NCBI GenBank assembly: GCA_020636255.1
Contig: JACJYE010000011.1
Coordinates: 211,864-275,863 of the forward strand
Reading direction: 5' to 3'
Source: Lewinellaceae bacterium
Lineage (GTDB): Bacteria > Bacteroidota > Bacteroidia > Chitinophagales > Saprospiraceae
DNA length: 64,000 nucleotides
Under the pieces are notes generated by a model. That model made no database searches. It had not been told where the DNA came from and saw only the letters and a program-made list of their open reading frames with translations. This document shows, piece after piece, positions 34,357 to 43,578 of the stretch. Positions within the stretch are counted from its first letter, which is position 1; the number at the start of each line of letters is the position of its first letter. Made by a program: the position numbers and the translations under genes.

Positions 34357-35844
34357 ATGAACCATAGCAAAACGCTGGGCGAACTGAAAAAAAGCGGCTA
34401 CCGATCCCGGCCCGTCAAAGAGGAATTGCGCACCAACCTGATCGCAAAGCTCCGTACCGGCGACAAAATGTTCAGCAGGGTCATCGGCTTTGACGATACC
34501 GTGCTGCCCGATATCGAGCGCGCCGTGCTCTCCCGGCACAACATCCTGCTGCTCGGCCTGCGCGGCCAGGCGAAAACCCGCATCGCTCGCCTGCTGGACA
34601 ACCTGCTCGACGAATACGTGCCTATTATCGCGGGCAGCGAGCTCAACGACGACCCCCTCAACCCCATCTCCCGCTACGGCCGCGACATGCTGGCCGAGCA
34701 TGGCGACAATACGCCTATAGAGTGGATACACCGCAGCCAGCGTTACGTGGAAAAACTGGCCACCCCCGACGTGAGCGTCGCCGACCTCATTGGGGATGTG
34801 GACCCCATCAAGGCGGCTTCCCTGAAACTGCCCTATTCTGATGAGCGGGTCATCCATTTCGGGCTGGTGCCCCGTTCGCACCGCAGCATCTTCGTGATCA
34901 ACGAGCTGCCCGACCTGCAACCCCGCATTCAGGTGTCGCTGTTCAATATCCTCCAGGAAGGCGATATCCAGATCAGGGGCTTCAAGCTGCGCCTGCCGCT
35001 CGATATCCAGTTCGTCTTCACGGCCAACCCCGAAGATTATACCAACCGGGGCAGCATTATTACCCCGCTGAAAGACCGCATCGAAAGCCAGATCCTGACC
35101 CATTACCCCAAAACGATCGAGATTGCCAGGCAGATCACCCAGCAGGAGGCCCGCCTGGCCGAACAGCAACGGCAGGCGGTAACGGTGCCCGACTTGCTGC
35201 AGGTCATGCTGGAGATGATCGCTTTCGAAGCGCGCAGCAGCGAGCTTATCGATGAAAAGAGCGGCGTTTCGGCCCGCCTGACGATCTCCGGGTATGAGAA
35301 CCTGGCCAGCACGGCCGAACGCCGGATGCTGATCAACCATGAAGACAAGGCTACGGCGCGTATTACGGACTTCTGGGGCGTCGTGCCGGCCATCACCGGC
35401 AAGGTCGAGCTGGTGTATGAGGGCGAACAGGAAGGGCCCTACAACGTGGCTATCGCCCTGCTCAGCAAGGTGATCCGGACGACTTTCCTCAACCACTTCC
35501 CCAATCCCGACAAACTGAAGAAAGGGGTGGAAAAAGACCCCTACGGCACCATTCGCGCCTGGTTTTCCGGCGGCAACCAGCTCGAGCTGCTCAACGATGC
35601 CAGCGAGGCGGATTTCCGCAGCGCCCTCGATAAGGTGGCCGGGCTGCGCAGGCTGGTAGAAAAAACCCTCGGCCTGAAAGGGGACGACGCCTATACCTTT
35701 ATGGAGCTGGCCCTGCACGGGCTGGCCGAGCTCAACATTATAAACAAGGAGATGATGGAATCCCGCTTCGCCTTCCGCGACCTGCTGGCCGACATGCTGG
35801 ATGAAGGCCTGTTCGACGACGATGACGGCGATTTTGATAATTGA
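34357..35844 (+). CDS. AAA+ ATPase, MoxR / magnesium-chelatase subunit I-like
   Basis: About 495 residues from ATG 34357; a TTG at 34312 would add 15 residues. After an N-terminal region (GELKKSGYRSRPVKEELRTNLI) comes an AAA+ module: a Walker A-like LLLGLRGQAKTRIARLLDNLL, a Walker B-like SIFVINELPDL (INE rather than the more usual DE), and a sensor-1-like FVFTANPEDY. The arginine-finger region follows. The family resembles ChlI/BchI and MoxR proteins, which usually work as chaperones with a VWA-domain partner, but no VWA gene lies beside it here. The C-terminal 140 or so residues are helical with an acidic tail. Target unknown. Confidence 0.82.
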   Translation: MNHSKTLGELKKSGYRSRPVKEELRTNLIAKLRTGDKMFSRVIGFDDTVLPDIERAVLSRHNILLLGLRGQAKTRIARLLDNLLDEYVPIIAGSELNDDPLNPISRYGRDMLAEHGDNTPIEWIHRSQRYVEKLATPDVSVADLIGDVDPIKAASLKLPYSDERVIHFGLVPRSHRSIFVINELPDLQPRIQVSLFNILQEGDIQIRGFKLRLPLDIQFVFTANPEDYTNRGSIITPLKDRIESQILTHYPKTIEIARQITQQEARLAEQQRQAVTVPDLLQVMLEMIAFEARSSELIDEKSGVSARLTISGYENLASTAERRMLINHEDKATARITDFWGVVPAITGKVELVYEGEQEGPYNVAIALLSKVIRTTFLNHFPNPDKLKKGVEKDPYGTIRAWFSGGNQLELLNDASEADFRSALDKVAGLRRLVEKTLGLKGDDAYTFMELALHGLAELNIINKEMMESRFAFRDLLADMLDEGLFDDDDGDFDN

Positions 35845-35862
35845 CAGGAAGCGCTATTTTTG
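35833..35862 (+). promoter_or_regulatory. Bacteroidota-type promoter of tsaC
   Basis: -33 box TTTG (35833-35836), 18-bp spacer, -7 box TATTTTTG (35855-35862). The predicted start near 35869 leaves a leader of about 14 nt to ATG 35883. The -33 box lies inside the end of the preceding AAA+ gene. Confidence 0.65.
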
Positions 35863-35882
35863 CAGTGTAAAGCCCTGCAACC

Positions 35883-36497
35883 ATGCTTTTGAGAATCAAC
35901 CCGGACAACCCCGAGGGCCGGAAGATCCGCCAGGCGGTGGAGATAATGGAACAAGGGGGCGTCATCATTTACCCCACCGACACGGTGTATGCCCTGGGCT
36001 GTGATATGCTTCAGGCCCGTGCCGGCGACCGCATCTGCCGCCTCAGAGGGCTCGACCCGGTAAAGGCGCGCCTGTCCCTCATCTGCGAAGATATCAGCCA
36101 GGTTTCCGAGTTCACGCAGCAGATCGACAACCATGTGTTCCGGATCATGAAGAAACACCTTCCTGGCCCGTTCACCTTCGTCCTGAATTCCAGCAACCAG
36201 GTGCCCAAACTGTTCAAGAACCGCAAGCGCACCCTGGGCATCCGCATTCCCGCCAACAATATAGCCATGGCCCTGGTCAGGGAGCTCGGCCGCCCCATGC
36301 TGACGGCTTCCCTGAAATCAGTGGACGAGATCCTGGAATACTTTACCGACCCCATCGATATTTTCGAAGACTATAAAAACCAGGTCGAGCTCGTCATCGA
36401 CGGAGGCATCGGCGGCAACCAGGCTTCAACCATCGTCGATTGCACCGGCTCGGAGCCCGAGGTCATCCGCGAAGGCCTGGGCCAGCTGGAGTTGTAG
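35883..36497 (+). CDS. tsaC: Threonylcarbamoyl-AMP synthase (Sua5/YciO/YrdC family)
   Basis: A 204-residue protein of the YrdC domain family. Typical segments: GGVIIYPTDTVYALGCD (about residues 22-38), LPGPFTFVLNSSNQVP, and RIPANNIAMALVRELGRPMLTASLK. It lacks the C-terminal Sua5 domain. The N-terminal half matches YciO-type proteins almost as well as TsaC, so assignment to the tRNA t6A pathway is likely but not certain. It would combine threonine, bicarbonate and ATP to form threonylcarbamoyl-AMP, used for the t6A37 modification of ANN-decoding tRNAs. It has its own promoter and sits 38 bp after the AAA+ gene. Confidence 0.85.
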   Translation: MLLRINPDNPEGRKIRQAVEIMEQGGVIIYPTDTVYALGCDMLQARAGDRICRLRGLDPVKARLSLICEDISQVSEFTQQIDNHVFRIMKKHLPGPFTFVLNSSNQVPKLFKNRKRTLGIRIPANNIAMALVRELGRPMLTASLKSVDEILEYFTDPIDIFEDYKNQVELVIDGGIGGNQASTIVDCTGSEPEVIREGLGQLEL

Positions 36498-36581
36498 CGT
36501 TTTGGCCCGTGTAAATATTCCCTGCACAACCACATTCTACTGCCGGGCGTAAGAGTGTAGGTAAAATGACAAAAGAATCCC

Positions 36582-36611
36582 TTGGTTGAGGGGGAAGATG
36601 GCTTATCTTTG
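36582..36611 (+). promoter_or_regulatory. Bacteroidota-type promoter of the TonB receptor gene
   Basis: -33 box TTG (36582-36584), 19-bp spacer, -7 box TATCTTTG (36604-36611). The predicted start near 36618 gives a leader of about 64 nt before ATG 36682. Confidence 0.65.
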
Positions 36612-36681
36612 TGACCTCAATTTGGGAAACCGGCTTTTATGCCCAGCCAAATGGCTGCTTTTTTAACACCTCTTAATTATT

Positions 36682-39018
36682 ATGAAGCACAGTATACTCC
36701 TGTTCCTTTTCCTGGCCGGATGCTCTATAGGGCTTCTTGCCCAGAACGGCGCAACGATCCGGGGAAATATCTACGATAAGGATACCGGTGAACCGATCAT
36801 CTACGGTACCGTCGTACTGAAAGGGACGAATTATGGCACGAATACCGATTACGACGGTTTCTTCAGCTTTGGTAATATCCCGTCCGGCAGCTACCAGCTC
36901 GTGGCCACCTATATCGGTTATGACAGCGTTGCGGTAAACATTGCGGCCAAAGATGGGGCCATCATTTACAAGAGCCTTTATATGGCGCCCAGCGCCGTCA
37001 ACCTGGAAACGGTCAACGTGTCCAGCCGCCGCGAACAGGCGCGGGGTGACGTACAGGTGTCAAAGGTGACCGTCACGCCCAAACAGATCCGGTCGCTGCC
37101 TTCGACGGGTGGTGAATCCGATATCGCGCAGTACCTGCCGGTGCTGCCGGGTATCATCGTTTCCGGCGACCAGGGCGGGCAGTTGTATATCCGGGGTGGC
37201 TCGCCCGTGCAGAACAAGATATTGCTGGACGGCATGACCATCTACAACCCTTTCCACTCCATAGGCTTCTTTTCCGTTTTTGAAACGGAGGCCATCCGCA
37301 GCGTCGATGTCCTCACCGGCGGCTTCAGCGCCGAGTACGGCGGCCGCATCTCGGCCATTGTGGATATCAAAACGCGGGAGGGCAACAAGAAGCGGCTCGG
37401 TGGGCTGGTCTCGGCAAGCCCCTTCCAGGTGAAAGGCCTGATCGAAGGGCCGGTCAAAAAGCTGAGCGACGAAGGCGGCGGCAGCGTTTCCTTCCTCCTC
37501 ACCGGCAAGCATTCCTACCTCGACCAGACGTCGAAGCAACTGTACAGCTATGCTGTCGACCCGGATTTCTTCTCCTTCGCTTCGGCGGATACCAGCCTGG
37601 GCGATATCAAGAAGTCGGACATCGGCCTGCCCTACACTTATACCGACCTGTACGGCAAGCTGTCCTTCGTCGGCGCCAACGGTAGTAAGCTCAACCTTTT
37701 CGGTTTCAATTTCACCGACGCCTTCAACTTCATCGGGCTGGCAAAACTCGATTGGACGACCACCGGGGCAGGGGCCAATTTCACCCTCATCCCCACCAAC
37801 TCCAACGTCATACTGGACGGCACCATTGCCGTAAGCAATTATGAGATCGGGCTGCAGGAATCAGACGGGCGGCCCCGGCGCAGCGGCATCAGCAGCTACA
37901 ATGCCAACCTGGGCTTTACCTATTTCGGCAATAAGAACCAGGTGAACTACGGCTTCGAATTCACAGGCTTCAATACGGATTTCAGCTTCCGCAACTTCGT
38001 AGGCGTATCTTTCGAGCAGCGGGACTTCACGACGGAGCTGGCCGGTTATTTCAAATACAAACAGCAACTGGGCAACCTCGTTATCGAACCGGCCGTGCGG
38101 CTCCACTACTATGCCTCACAGACGGAGGTTTCTCTGGAGCCCCGTTTTGGCCTGAAGTACAACATCACTGATTATCTGCGCTTCAAGTTTGCGACCGGTT
38201 TATACTCCCAGAACCTCATCAGTACGGTCAACGACCTGGATGTGGTCAACTTCTTTGTCGGCTTCCTCGCCGGCCCCGAAGAGACCATCTACAAGCCTGC
38301 TACGCGTACGCCGGTGAACCACCGCCTGCAGAAGTCCATCCACGCCATTGCCGGCCTGGAAGCCGACCTGACCGACAACATCACGCTCAACCTAGAGCCC
38401 TATCTCAAGGAATTCACGCAGCTGATCAATATCAACCGCAATAAGCTCAGCGAACTCGACCCCGATTTCGTTACCGAAACGGGCCGTGCTTACGGCATCG
38501 ACCTCTCGGTTCGCTATGAGGCAAGTAGCCTGTACCTCTGGGCTACCTACTCTCTGGGTTACGTAAACCGCGACGACGGCTACCAGGAGTATCCGACCAT
38601 CTTCGACCGCCGCCACAACATCAACCTGCTCGCGTCCTACAATTTCGGGAAGAAGAAGAACTGGGAGGCCGGCCTGCGCTGGAACATGGGCTCCGGTTTC
38701 CCCTTCACCCAAACGCAGGGCTTCTACGAGCAGAACAACTACGACGACCTGGTATTCACCGATATCCTGACGGGCAACTTCCAGCTGGGCACCATCCTGG
38801 CCGATAATATCAACGGCGGCCGGCTGTCCTACTACCACCGCCTGGATGCTTCTCTGAAGCGGACGTTCGAGTTCTCGCGCAACTCGAACCTGGAAGCGAC
38901 CCTGAGCGTGACCAACGTCTACAACCGGGAGAATATCTTTTACGTCGACCGCATCACCAATAACCGCGTAAGCCAGTTGCCTATATTGCCGAGCCTGGGG
39001 CTGCAGTTTAACTTCTGA
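36682..39018 (+). CDS. TonB-dependent receptor with carboxypeptidase-regulatory-like N-terminal domain
   Basis: A 778-residue outer-membrane protein. A signal peptide (MKHSILLFLFLAGCSIGLLAQ) is followed by a carboxypeptidase-D regulatory-like (CarbopepD_reg_2-type) domain (GNIYDKDTGEPIIYGTVVLKG, about residues 30-105), a plug (LPVLPGIIVSGDQGGQLYIRGGSPVQNKILLDGM, about 150-230), then a beta-barrel to the final aromatic residue (LQFNF). It is shorter than SusC proteins and has no adjacent SusD gene, so it is not part of a SusCD pair. Probable role: energised uptake of an unknown ligand such as a siderophore, cofactor or peptide. It has its own promoter with a 64-nt leader. Confidence 0.9.
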   Translation: MKHSILLFLFLAGCSIGLLAQNGATIRGNIYDKDTGEPIIYGTVVLKGTNYGTNTDYDGFFSFGNIPSGSYQLVATYIGYDSVAVNIAAKDGAIIYKSLYMAPSAVNLETVNVSSRREQARGDVQVSKVTVTPKQIRSLPSTGGESDIAQYLPVLPGIIVSGDQGGQLYIRGGSPVQNKILLDGMTIYNPFHSIGFFSVFETEAIRSVDVLTGGFSAEYGGRISAIVDIKTREGNKKRLGGLVSASPFQVKGLIEGPVKKLSDEGGGSVSFLLTGKHSYLDQTSKQLYSYAVDPDFFSFASADTSLGDIKKSDIGLPYTYTDLYGKLSFVGANGSKLNLFGFNFTDAFNFIGLAKLDWTTTGAGANFTLIPTNSNVILDGTIAVSNYEIGLQESDGRPRRSGISSYNANLGFTYFGNKNQVNYGFEFTGFNTDFSFRNFVGVSFEQRDFTTELAGYFKYKQQLGNLVIEPAVRLHYYASQTEVSLEPRFGLKYNITDYLRFKFATGLYSQNLISTVNDLDVVNFFVGFLAGPEETIYKPATRTPVNHRLQKSIHAIAGLEADLTDNITLNLEPYLKEFTQLININRNKLSELDPDFVTETGRAYGIDLSVRYEASSLYLWATYSLGYVNRDDGYQEYPTIFDRRHNINLLASYNFGKKKNWEAGLRWNMGSGFPFTQTQGFYEQNNYDDLVFTDILTGNFQLGTILADNINGGRLSYYHRLDASLKRTFEFSRNSNLEATLSVTNVYNRENIFYVDRITNNRVSQLPILPSLGLQFNF

Positions 39019-39061
39019 GCTTGCAAAGTATATTGAATACTGGAGGCTATATCAAAGGAGA

Positions 39062-39144
39062 CGCGAAGTACGCGAAACGATGGCTTGTAAGTACCCCTTA
39101 GTGTCCTTTGAGGGAACCTCCTTTGTGTTTGCGCCTGTGGTTTA
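39062..39144. repeat. Dispersed non-coding repeat related to 10801-10904
   Basis: The segment CGCGAAGTACGCGAAACGATGGCTTGTAAGTACCCC and its continuation share most bases with 10801-10850. Further right, GGGAACCTC...GTTTA resembles 10870-10905. It has no coding capacity. Confidence 0.55.
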
Positions 39145-39202
39145 ATATTTTCCAGGAATGCCTTGGCGCATACTTCTGAGAAAGCCTCTAATCCCCCCGC
39201 CT

Positions 39203-39946
39203 ATGCGTGGCCCAATCATCCTCTTTTGCCTTTTTTCCCTGCACCTGAACGCTCAGCAAAACCGGGTGTTTGATCGATATGGCGCGATCACCAGAGGCGA
39301 TACCAGCCAGCGGCGGCTGTATCTGATCTTCACCGGGCATGAATATGCCGAGGGAGGCGGGCTACTCTGCCGTACTTTAAAGAAAGAAAAAGTGCCGGGG
39401 GCGTTCTTTTTTACCGGTGATTTCTGCCGCCGGTATCCGCGGCTGGTGCGGAAGCTAAAGCGCCGCGGGTTTTACGTCGGCCCCCATTCCGATAAGCACC
39501 TGCTGTACAACGACTGGGCCGTGCGCGATTCCCTGCTGGTAAGCAGAGACGCTTTCCTGGCCGATATCCGGCAAAACCTGGCCACGTTGTCGGGCCTGGG
39601 CATCCCCCAGGGCGAAGCCCGCTGGTTTATCCCTCCTTACGAGTGGTACAACCGCGCTATTGTGGAATGGTGCGAAGCGGAGGGGCTCCGCCTTTTCAAC
39701 TTCACCCCCGGCACCCTGTCCAATGCCGATTATACTACCGACGGCTCGCCCAACTACCGCAGTTCAGCAGAGATATACCAGAGCATTGTCCGATACGAGT
39801 CCACCCACCCGAACGGCCTGAACGGCTTTTTCCTGCTTTCCCACATCGGCGCCGGCCCCGGCCGCAAGGACAAGTTCTACAAGCACATCAGGCCGCTGAT
39901 CCGGGAGTTGAAGGCGCGGGGGTATGGGTTTGGGCAGATGGAGTAG
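39203..39946 (+). CDS. Polysaccharide deacetylase-like protein with altered catalytic motif
   Basis: About 247 residues from ATG 39203, with a signal peptide (MRGPIILFCLFSLHLNAQ). The NodB fold is visible: a first strand YLIFTGHEYAEGG, then KVPGAFFFTGDFCRRYPRLVRKLKRRGFYVGPHSDKHLLY, RWFIPPYEWYN and FFLLSHIG. The first motif, usually TFDDG, reads TGHEY, so the Asp pair (catalytic base and a metal ligand) is replaced by His-Glu; the HSDKH motif keeps both metal-binding His. It may use a changed mechanism or act as a non-classical deacetylase. It follows the receptor gene by 184 bp. Confidence 0.8.
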   Translation: MRGPIILFCLFSLHLNAQQNRVFDRYGAITRGDTSQRRLYLIFTGHEYAEGGGLLCRTLKKEKVPGAFFFTGDFCRRYPRLVRKLKRRGFYVGPHSDKHLLYNDWAVRDSLLVSRDAFLADIRQNLATLSGLGIPQGEARWFIPPYEWYNRAIVEWCEAEGLRLFNFTPGTLSNADYTTDGSPNYRSSAEIYQSIVRYESTHPNGLNGFFLLSHIGAGPGRKDKFYKHIRPLIRELKARGYGFGQME

Positions 39947-39990
39947 GGGGGCGTGCCCGCGTTACTCTGGTTAAACCATTTCACTAATAA

Positions 39991-40012
39991 GAGGTCAAAC
40001 AAGCTCTTAACG
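39991..40012. repeat. Single arm of repeat R4
   Basis: GAGGTCAAACAAGCTCTTAACG, matching the arm at 13367-13387 in its core CAAACAAGCTCTTA. It ends 12 bp before the sulfatase start codon. Confidence 0.45.
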
Positions 40013-40024
40013 AACAACCAGGCC

Positions 40025-41332
40025 ATGAGATATTTCACAGAAACTGCTAAATACCTGTTCGTAATTTGTACCATAACCCTTACCGGCTGTAACAAGGACA
40101 GTCGGACGGGGCCGGAGGATAATGGCGCTTCACCCAATATTCTGTTGATCATAGCGGATGATATGGGAAAAGATGCGACGGCAGGGTTTGCCGAGGGTAA
40201 TGTCAAACCCAACACACCGAATATTGATGGCATAAGGAATAAGGGGGTTTCGTTTAACAACTTTTGGGTGTACCCTACCTGCTCGCCCACAAGGGCTTCC
40301 ATCCTAACCGGAAAATATGGTTACAGAACCGGTGTGAAATGGGCGAACGACCTGCTCGGTTCTTCGGAACCCATTTTGCATCAATACCTTAAGGAGAATA
40401 CAGAAGATGCTTATGCCACAGCCCTCGTAGGCAAATGGCATTTGTCTGGCAATGAAAATACGATGTTTAACCCCGAAACCCTGGGGATGGACTATTACGC
40501 AGGTTTGCTGAGAGGTGGTGTGGAAAGCTATTACCAATGGATGCTCACGGAAGATGGCCATCAATCCACCCAAACGGCGTACATAACAGAAAAATTTACG
40601 GGCCTGGCTATCGATTGGATCAAGGCGCAGGATAGGCCCTGGTTCTTGTGGCTGGCCTATACCGCACCGCATACCCCATTTCACGTTCCACCTGCTGAAA
40701 TGCATACACAGGGCAATTTGCCCGAATATATGCAGGGGATAAGCGCCTTGCCCTACTATCTGGCTGCGATTGAGGCAATGGATTTTCAGATCGGGCGGCT
40801 TTTGAATAGCTTGCCTGATGCGGAAAGGGAAAATACAGTTATCATTTTCATCGGAGACAATGGTACGCCAAACCTGGCAGCGCAGTTTCCCTATTCCAAT
40901 TCAACGGTTAAGGGTACTTTGTATCAAGGCGGCATCAATACGCCGCTGTTTGTTTCCGGGCCTGGGATAACGAGAATTGGCGAGCAAGATGATCATTTAG
41001 TGGGCAGTACAGACCTCTTCGCTACCATAGCTGAGGTCGCGGGTATTTCCAGCCCGGAAATAAATGACAGCAAGAGTTTTAAACCGCTTTTCTCTGGTGA
41101 AGATTCAAACAGGGATTTTCAATATTCAGAAATGAACGACGGCGCCAGTGACCTGTGGGCTATTAGCGACGGACAGTATAAATTGATCGTAAACGCCAAT
41201 GGCGGCCAGGAAATGTACGATCTGTCAACTGACCCCTATGAAGGCAACGACCTATTGGCCGGAATACTCAGTAGCGGCCAACTGGCTGCCAAAGAGCGGT
41301 TGCAAATAGAGCTGGATCGAATAAGGGATTGA
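40025..41332 (+). CDS. Sulfatase (arylsulfatase family), lipoprotein
   Basis: About 435 residues from ATG 40025; the frame runs back to 39953 but that would hide the signal. A lipobox (TITLTGC, Cys about residue 22) predicts lipid anchoring. The sulfatase motif CSPTRAS (Cys about residue 86) is the cysteine type that must be converted to formylglycine by a maturase encoded elsewhere. Metal-site residues are seen in LLIIADDMG and IFIGDNGTPN, and LVGKWHLSGN holds the catalytic Lys/His. It removes sulfate esters from a sulfated compound, often an algal polysaccharide. It is next to a deacetylase-like gene, which hints at glycan processing. Its base composition is visibly less GC-rich than its neighbours. 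Confidence 0.93.
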   Translation: MRYFTETAKYLFVICTITLTGCNKDSRTGPEDNGASPNILLIIADDMGKDATAGFAEGNVKPNTPNIDGIRNKGVSFNNFWVYPTCSPTRASILTGKYGYRTGVKWANDLLGSSEPILHQYLKENTEDAYATALVGKWHLSGNENTMFNPETLGMDYYAGLLRGGVESYYQWMLTEDGHQSTQTAYITEKFTGLAIDWIKAQDRPWFLWLAYTAPHTPFHVPPAEMHTQGNLPEYMQGISALPYYLAAIEAMDFQIGRLLNSLPDAERENTVIIFIGDNGTPNLAAQFPYSNSTVKGTLYQGGINTPLFVSGPGITRIGEQDDHLVGSTDLFATIAEVAGISSPEINDSKSFKPLFSGEDSNRDFQYSEMNDGASDLWAISDGQYKLIVNANGGQEMYDLSTDPYEGNDLLAGILSSGQLAAKERLQIELDRIRD

Positions 41333-41529
41333 CAGGTTGCGCCAATTTAGAAGCACTCCGCTCTGGCGATCCCGGCTTCCGGTCGCTGGCACTGGCTTTC
41401 CCTGCGCTCAACGTGCGACGGGATAGTTCAGTCAAGTGTGTCGCTGCAGTCGCAATCCTTTGATATCAAGGCCAACTTTAACCATGAAGGCGTGAAGCCA
41501 TATCAAAGGCCCTGCAGTTCACTGCTACA

Positions 41530-43470
41530 CTACTCTTTCACCACCACCACTTTAGTCACCTCCCCTTTCTGGCTGATCACCCGCAGGCCGTACCATGTAG
41601 CGGCGGGCAGGCCCGCCGGCAGGTAGGCCGTAGCCTCGAGCCCGGACAAGCGCTTTTTCCAGGCGAGCTGGCCCGTGGGCAAATAGAGCTCCAGGGACGA
41701 TAGCGCTCCGGCGTCGCTTTGGATGAGCACGGGGCCCCCGTCGGGCAGCGGCTGCTGGAAGGAAAGGCGGATGCCGTCAGACGCCGTAGTTTCCGCCAGC
41801 CCTACCGGATTCTGAGCTTCGACGAACAGCACCAGCCCGTCGTGGTCGGTGCTGCGCTCGGGCAGGAAAGCATTGTCGGCATAGGCCAGTGAGTTGTCGG
41901 CGTTGCCGCGGGCGTATTCCATGCCTTTCAGGGTGAGGGCATTCATAGGGCCAGCCAGGCAGTGGTCGATGGCCTGAGCGTTGCCGTCGTAGATGTAAGA
42001 GTAGCGTTCCTCCGGCGGCAGGGTTTCTATCATTTTCTGCAGCGGCGGGTTCACGATGGCGGCAAGGGTGTACTGCGCGCCAAGGCTGGGTTGCCCGGCG
42101 ACCTGGTTCACCACATCCACATAACCGTCGGTAAAATGGTAGGCGTTGAAGTCGCCGACGACAATGAGGTTGCCTTGCTGCTGGAGCGATTGCACCATAT
42201 TGGCCACCGATATGGCCTGCTGGTTCCGTTTATTGCGCACGAAGCCCGAATCCGGGCCTTCGATACCGATCAGGGACCGCATGTGTACGTTGAGCACGCG
42301 GATGGGCGTAGGCGGGTTGGTGGGCAGCAGGGCCTCCAGCAGGGCCGGGGGGCGGTCGTGCAGGATGCCGCCGGAGCTCAGCGTTTCGCTGGCGCCGAGC
42401 TGTGTTACCTGTGGTTGCTGGATGCGGCTGCTGACGAGGAAGCCTACCTTGATATCGTCGTTGCCGGACATGAGGAAGGCCTGGTAGCTGGCCTGCGGCG
42501 CCTGAAGCCGTATGTAATAGGCCAGGTCGTACAAGGCCGACAGGCTGCCTACCTCCTGTACGGCCAGGATGTCGGGCAGGCGCATGATCTCGTTGATGTA
42601 GCGGGCCAGCTTCTGGAGGCGCAGCGTATAGTCGGAAGCGCTGGGGAAGAGCTGCAGGCAGTTGAGGCTTCCCACCGTAAACTCTTCCGCCCCGCGCGGG
42701 CGCACCGCCCGCAGCAGGGGCTCGTTATCCAGAGTGTAAGCCGTAGGCAGGGCGAGCCAGAACCGGGGTTCGGCCTCGATCATCACCGCCGTAGCCTCAA
42801 CGGTAGCGCCGGAACTGATAAAGCGGTTGTTGGGGGCGTTCAGCCCGTTGGGGTCGAACCAGAACAGTTCGGGGTTGCCGTCCCAAACCGGCAGGCCAGC
42901 CTGGCCGGGGTAGGTGATACCCGGTTCCCGGTATAACCGGTGCCCGCTGGCCGACAGTGGCACGAGCTCCTGGTAGTTGCTCGGCCCGCAGGCCACCGCC
43001 GTAAAGCTGACGAGCATGCCTTCTACGCGCTCCAGGCTGTGCACGGCGGAAGGCAGGGGCGAAGGCAGGAACTCATCGAGCGGAGTAGGCGCCGGCAAGG
43101 CGGCGCCGGCGCCGGTGGCCGTGACCTGCAGGTTGGAAGAGCTGAAGATCGTCATGCCGTCCACTTCCCATATCCGCCCGGTTACCGTGACGATATCGCC
43201 TACCTGGCCGTAATAGGGCGCATCCACCATGATGCCGTCGGAGGTGAGGGGGTTGTCATCGCTGCGGCCGACTGGTGTCTGGATAAAGAAAAAGCCGTTG
43301 CCCCGGGCCGTTACCACATTTTCTTCGGTGGTGGCCAGCTGGTTGACATAAGGGCTGGACTGCCCTTCACCCTGTATCTGCCAGATCTCCAGCGATTGCG
43401 CCAGCAGCCTATAAAAAGGCGCGCAATTGAGGAGAAAAAGAAAAATAATTAGGAACTTTCGCTTTACCAT
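41530..43470 (-). CDS. Secreted endonuclease/exonuclease/phosphatase family nuclease with C-terminal sorting domain
   Basis: A 646-residue exported protein. A signal peptide (to about residue 25) is followed by an OB-fold-like and lamin-tail-like N-terminal region (about 25-260), then an EEP nuclease domain (about 265-565) with DILAVQEVGS (metal Glu), NVHMRS, VVGDFNAYH and STDHDGLVLFV (last Asp-His). The last 75 or so residues (LELYLPTGQLAWKKRL...VVVVKE) look like a type A T9SS sorting domain. Layout resembles extracellular nucleases such as ExeM. It probably degrades DNA outside the cell for nutrients. It is divergent from the gene at 43579, with promoter-like boxes overlapping near 43511-43524. 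Confidence 0.85.
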   Translation of the reverse strand: MVKRKFLIIFLFLLNCAPFYRLLAQSLEIWQIQGEGQSSPYVNQLATTEENVVTARGNGFFFIQTPVGRSDDNPLTSDGIMVDAPYYGQVGDIVTVTGRIWEVDGMTIFSSSNLQVTATGAGAALPAPTPLDEFLPSPLPSAVHSLERVEGMLVSFTAVACGPSNYQELVPLSASGHRLYREPGITYPGQAGLPVWDGNPELFWFDPNGLNAPNNRFISSGATVEATAVMIEAEPRFWLALPTAYTLDNEPLLRAVRPRGAEEFTVGSLNCLQLFPSASDYTLRLQKLARYINEIMRLPDILAVQEVGSLSALYDLAYYIRLQAPQASYQAFLMSGNDDIKVGFLVSSRIQQPQVTQLGASETLSSGGILHDRPPALLEALLPTNPPTPIRVLNVHMRSLIGIEGPDSGFVRNKRNQQAISVANMVQSLQQQGNLIVVGDFNAYHFTDGYVDVVNQVAGQPSLGAQYTLAAIVNPPLQKMIETLPPEERYSYIYDGNAQAIDHCLAGPMNALTLKGMEYARGNADNSLAYADNAFLPERSTDHDGLVLFVEAQNPVGLAETTASDGIRLSFQQPLPDGGPVLIQSDAGALSSLELYLPTGQLAWKKRLSGLEATAYLPAGLPAATWYGLRVISQKGEVTKVVVVKE

Positions 43471-43578
43471 TGGCAGCGTAATTTGTTGTAATGGAAAACA
43501 GCGGGAAAAGCAAAGGTATCTTTTGTGCCCCTTTCACAGACAGTAAACCCCTATCATTTTTTCAGCCAAAACGGATTT

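Noticed and set aside
41333..41529. 10-bp inverted repeat CCTTTGATAT/ATATCAAAGG between sulfatase and nuclease genes
   Set aside because: Too short, with a long loop and no T-run; not enough for a terminator call.
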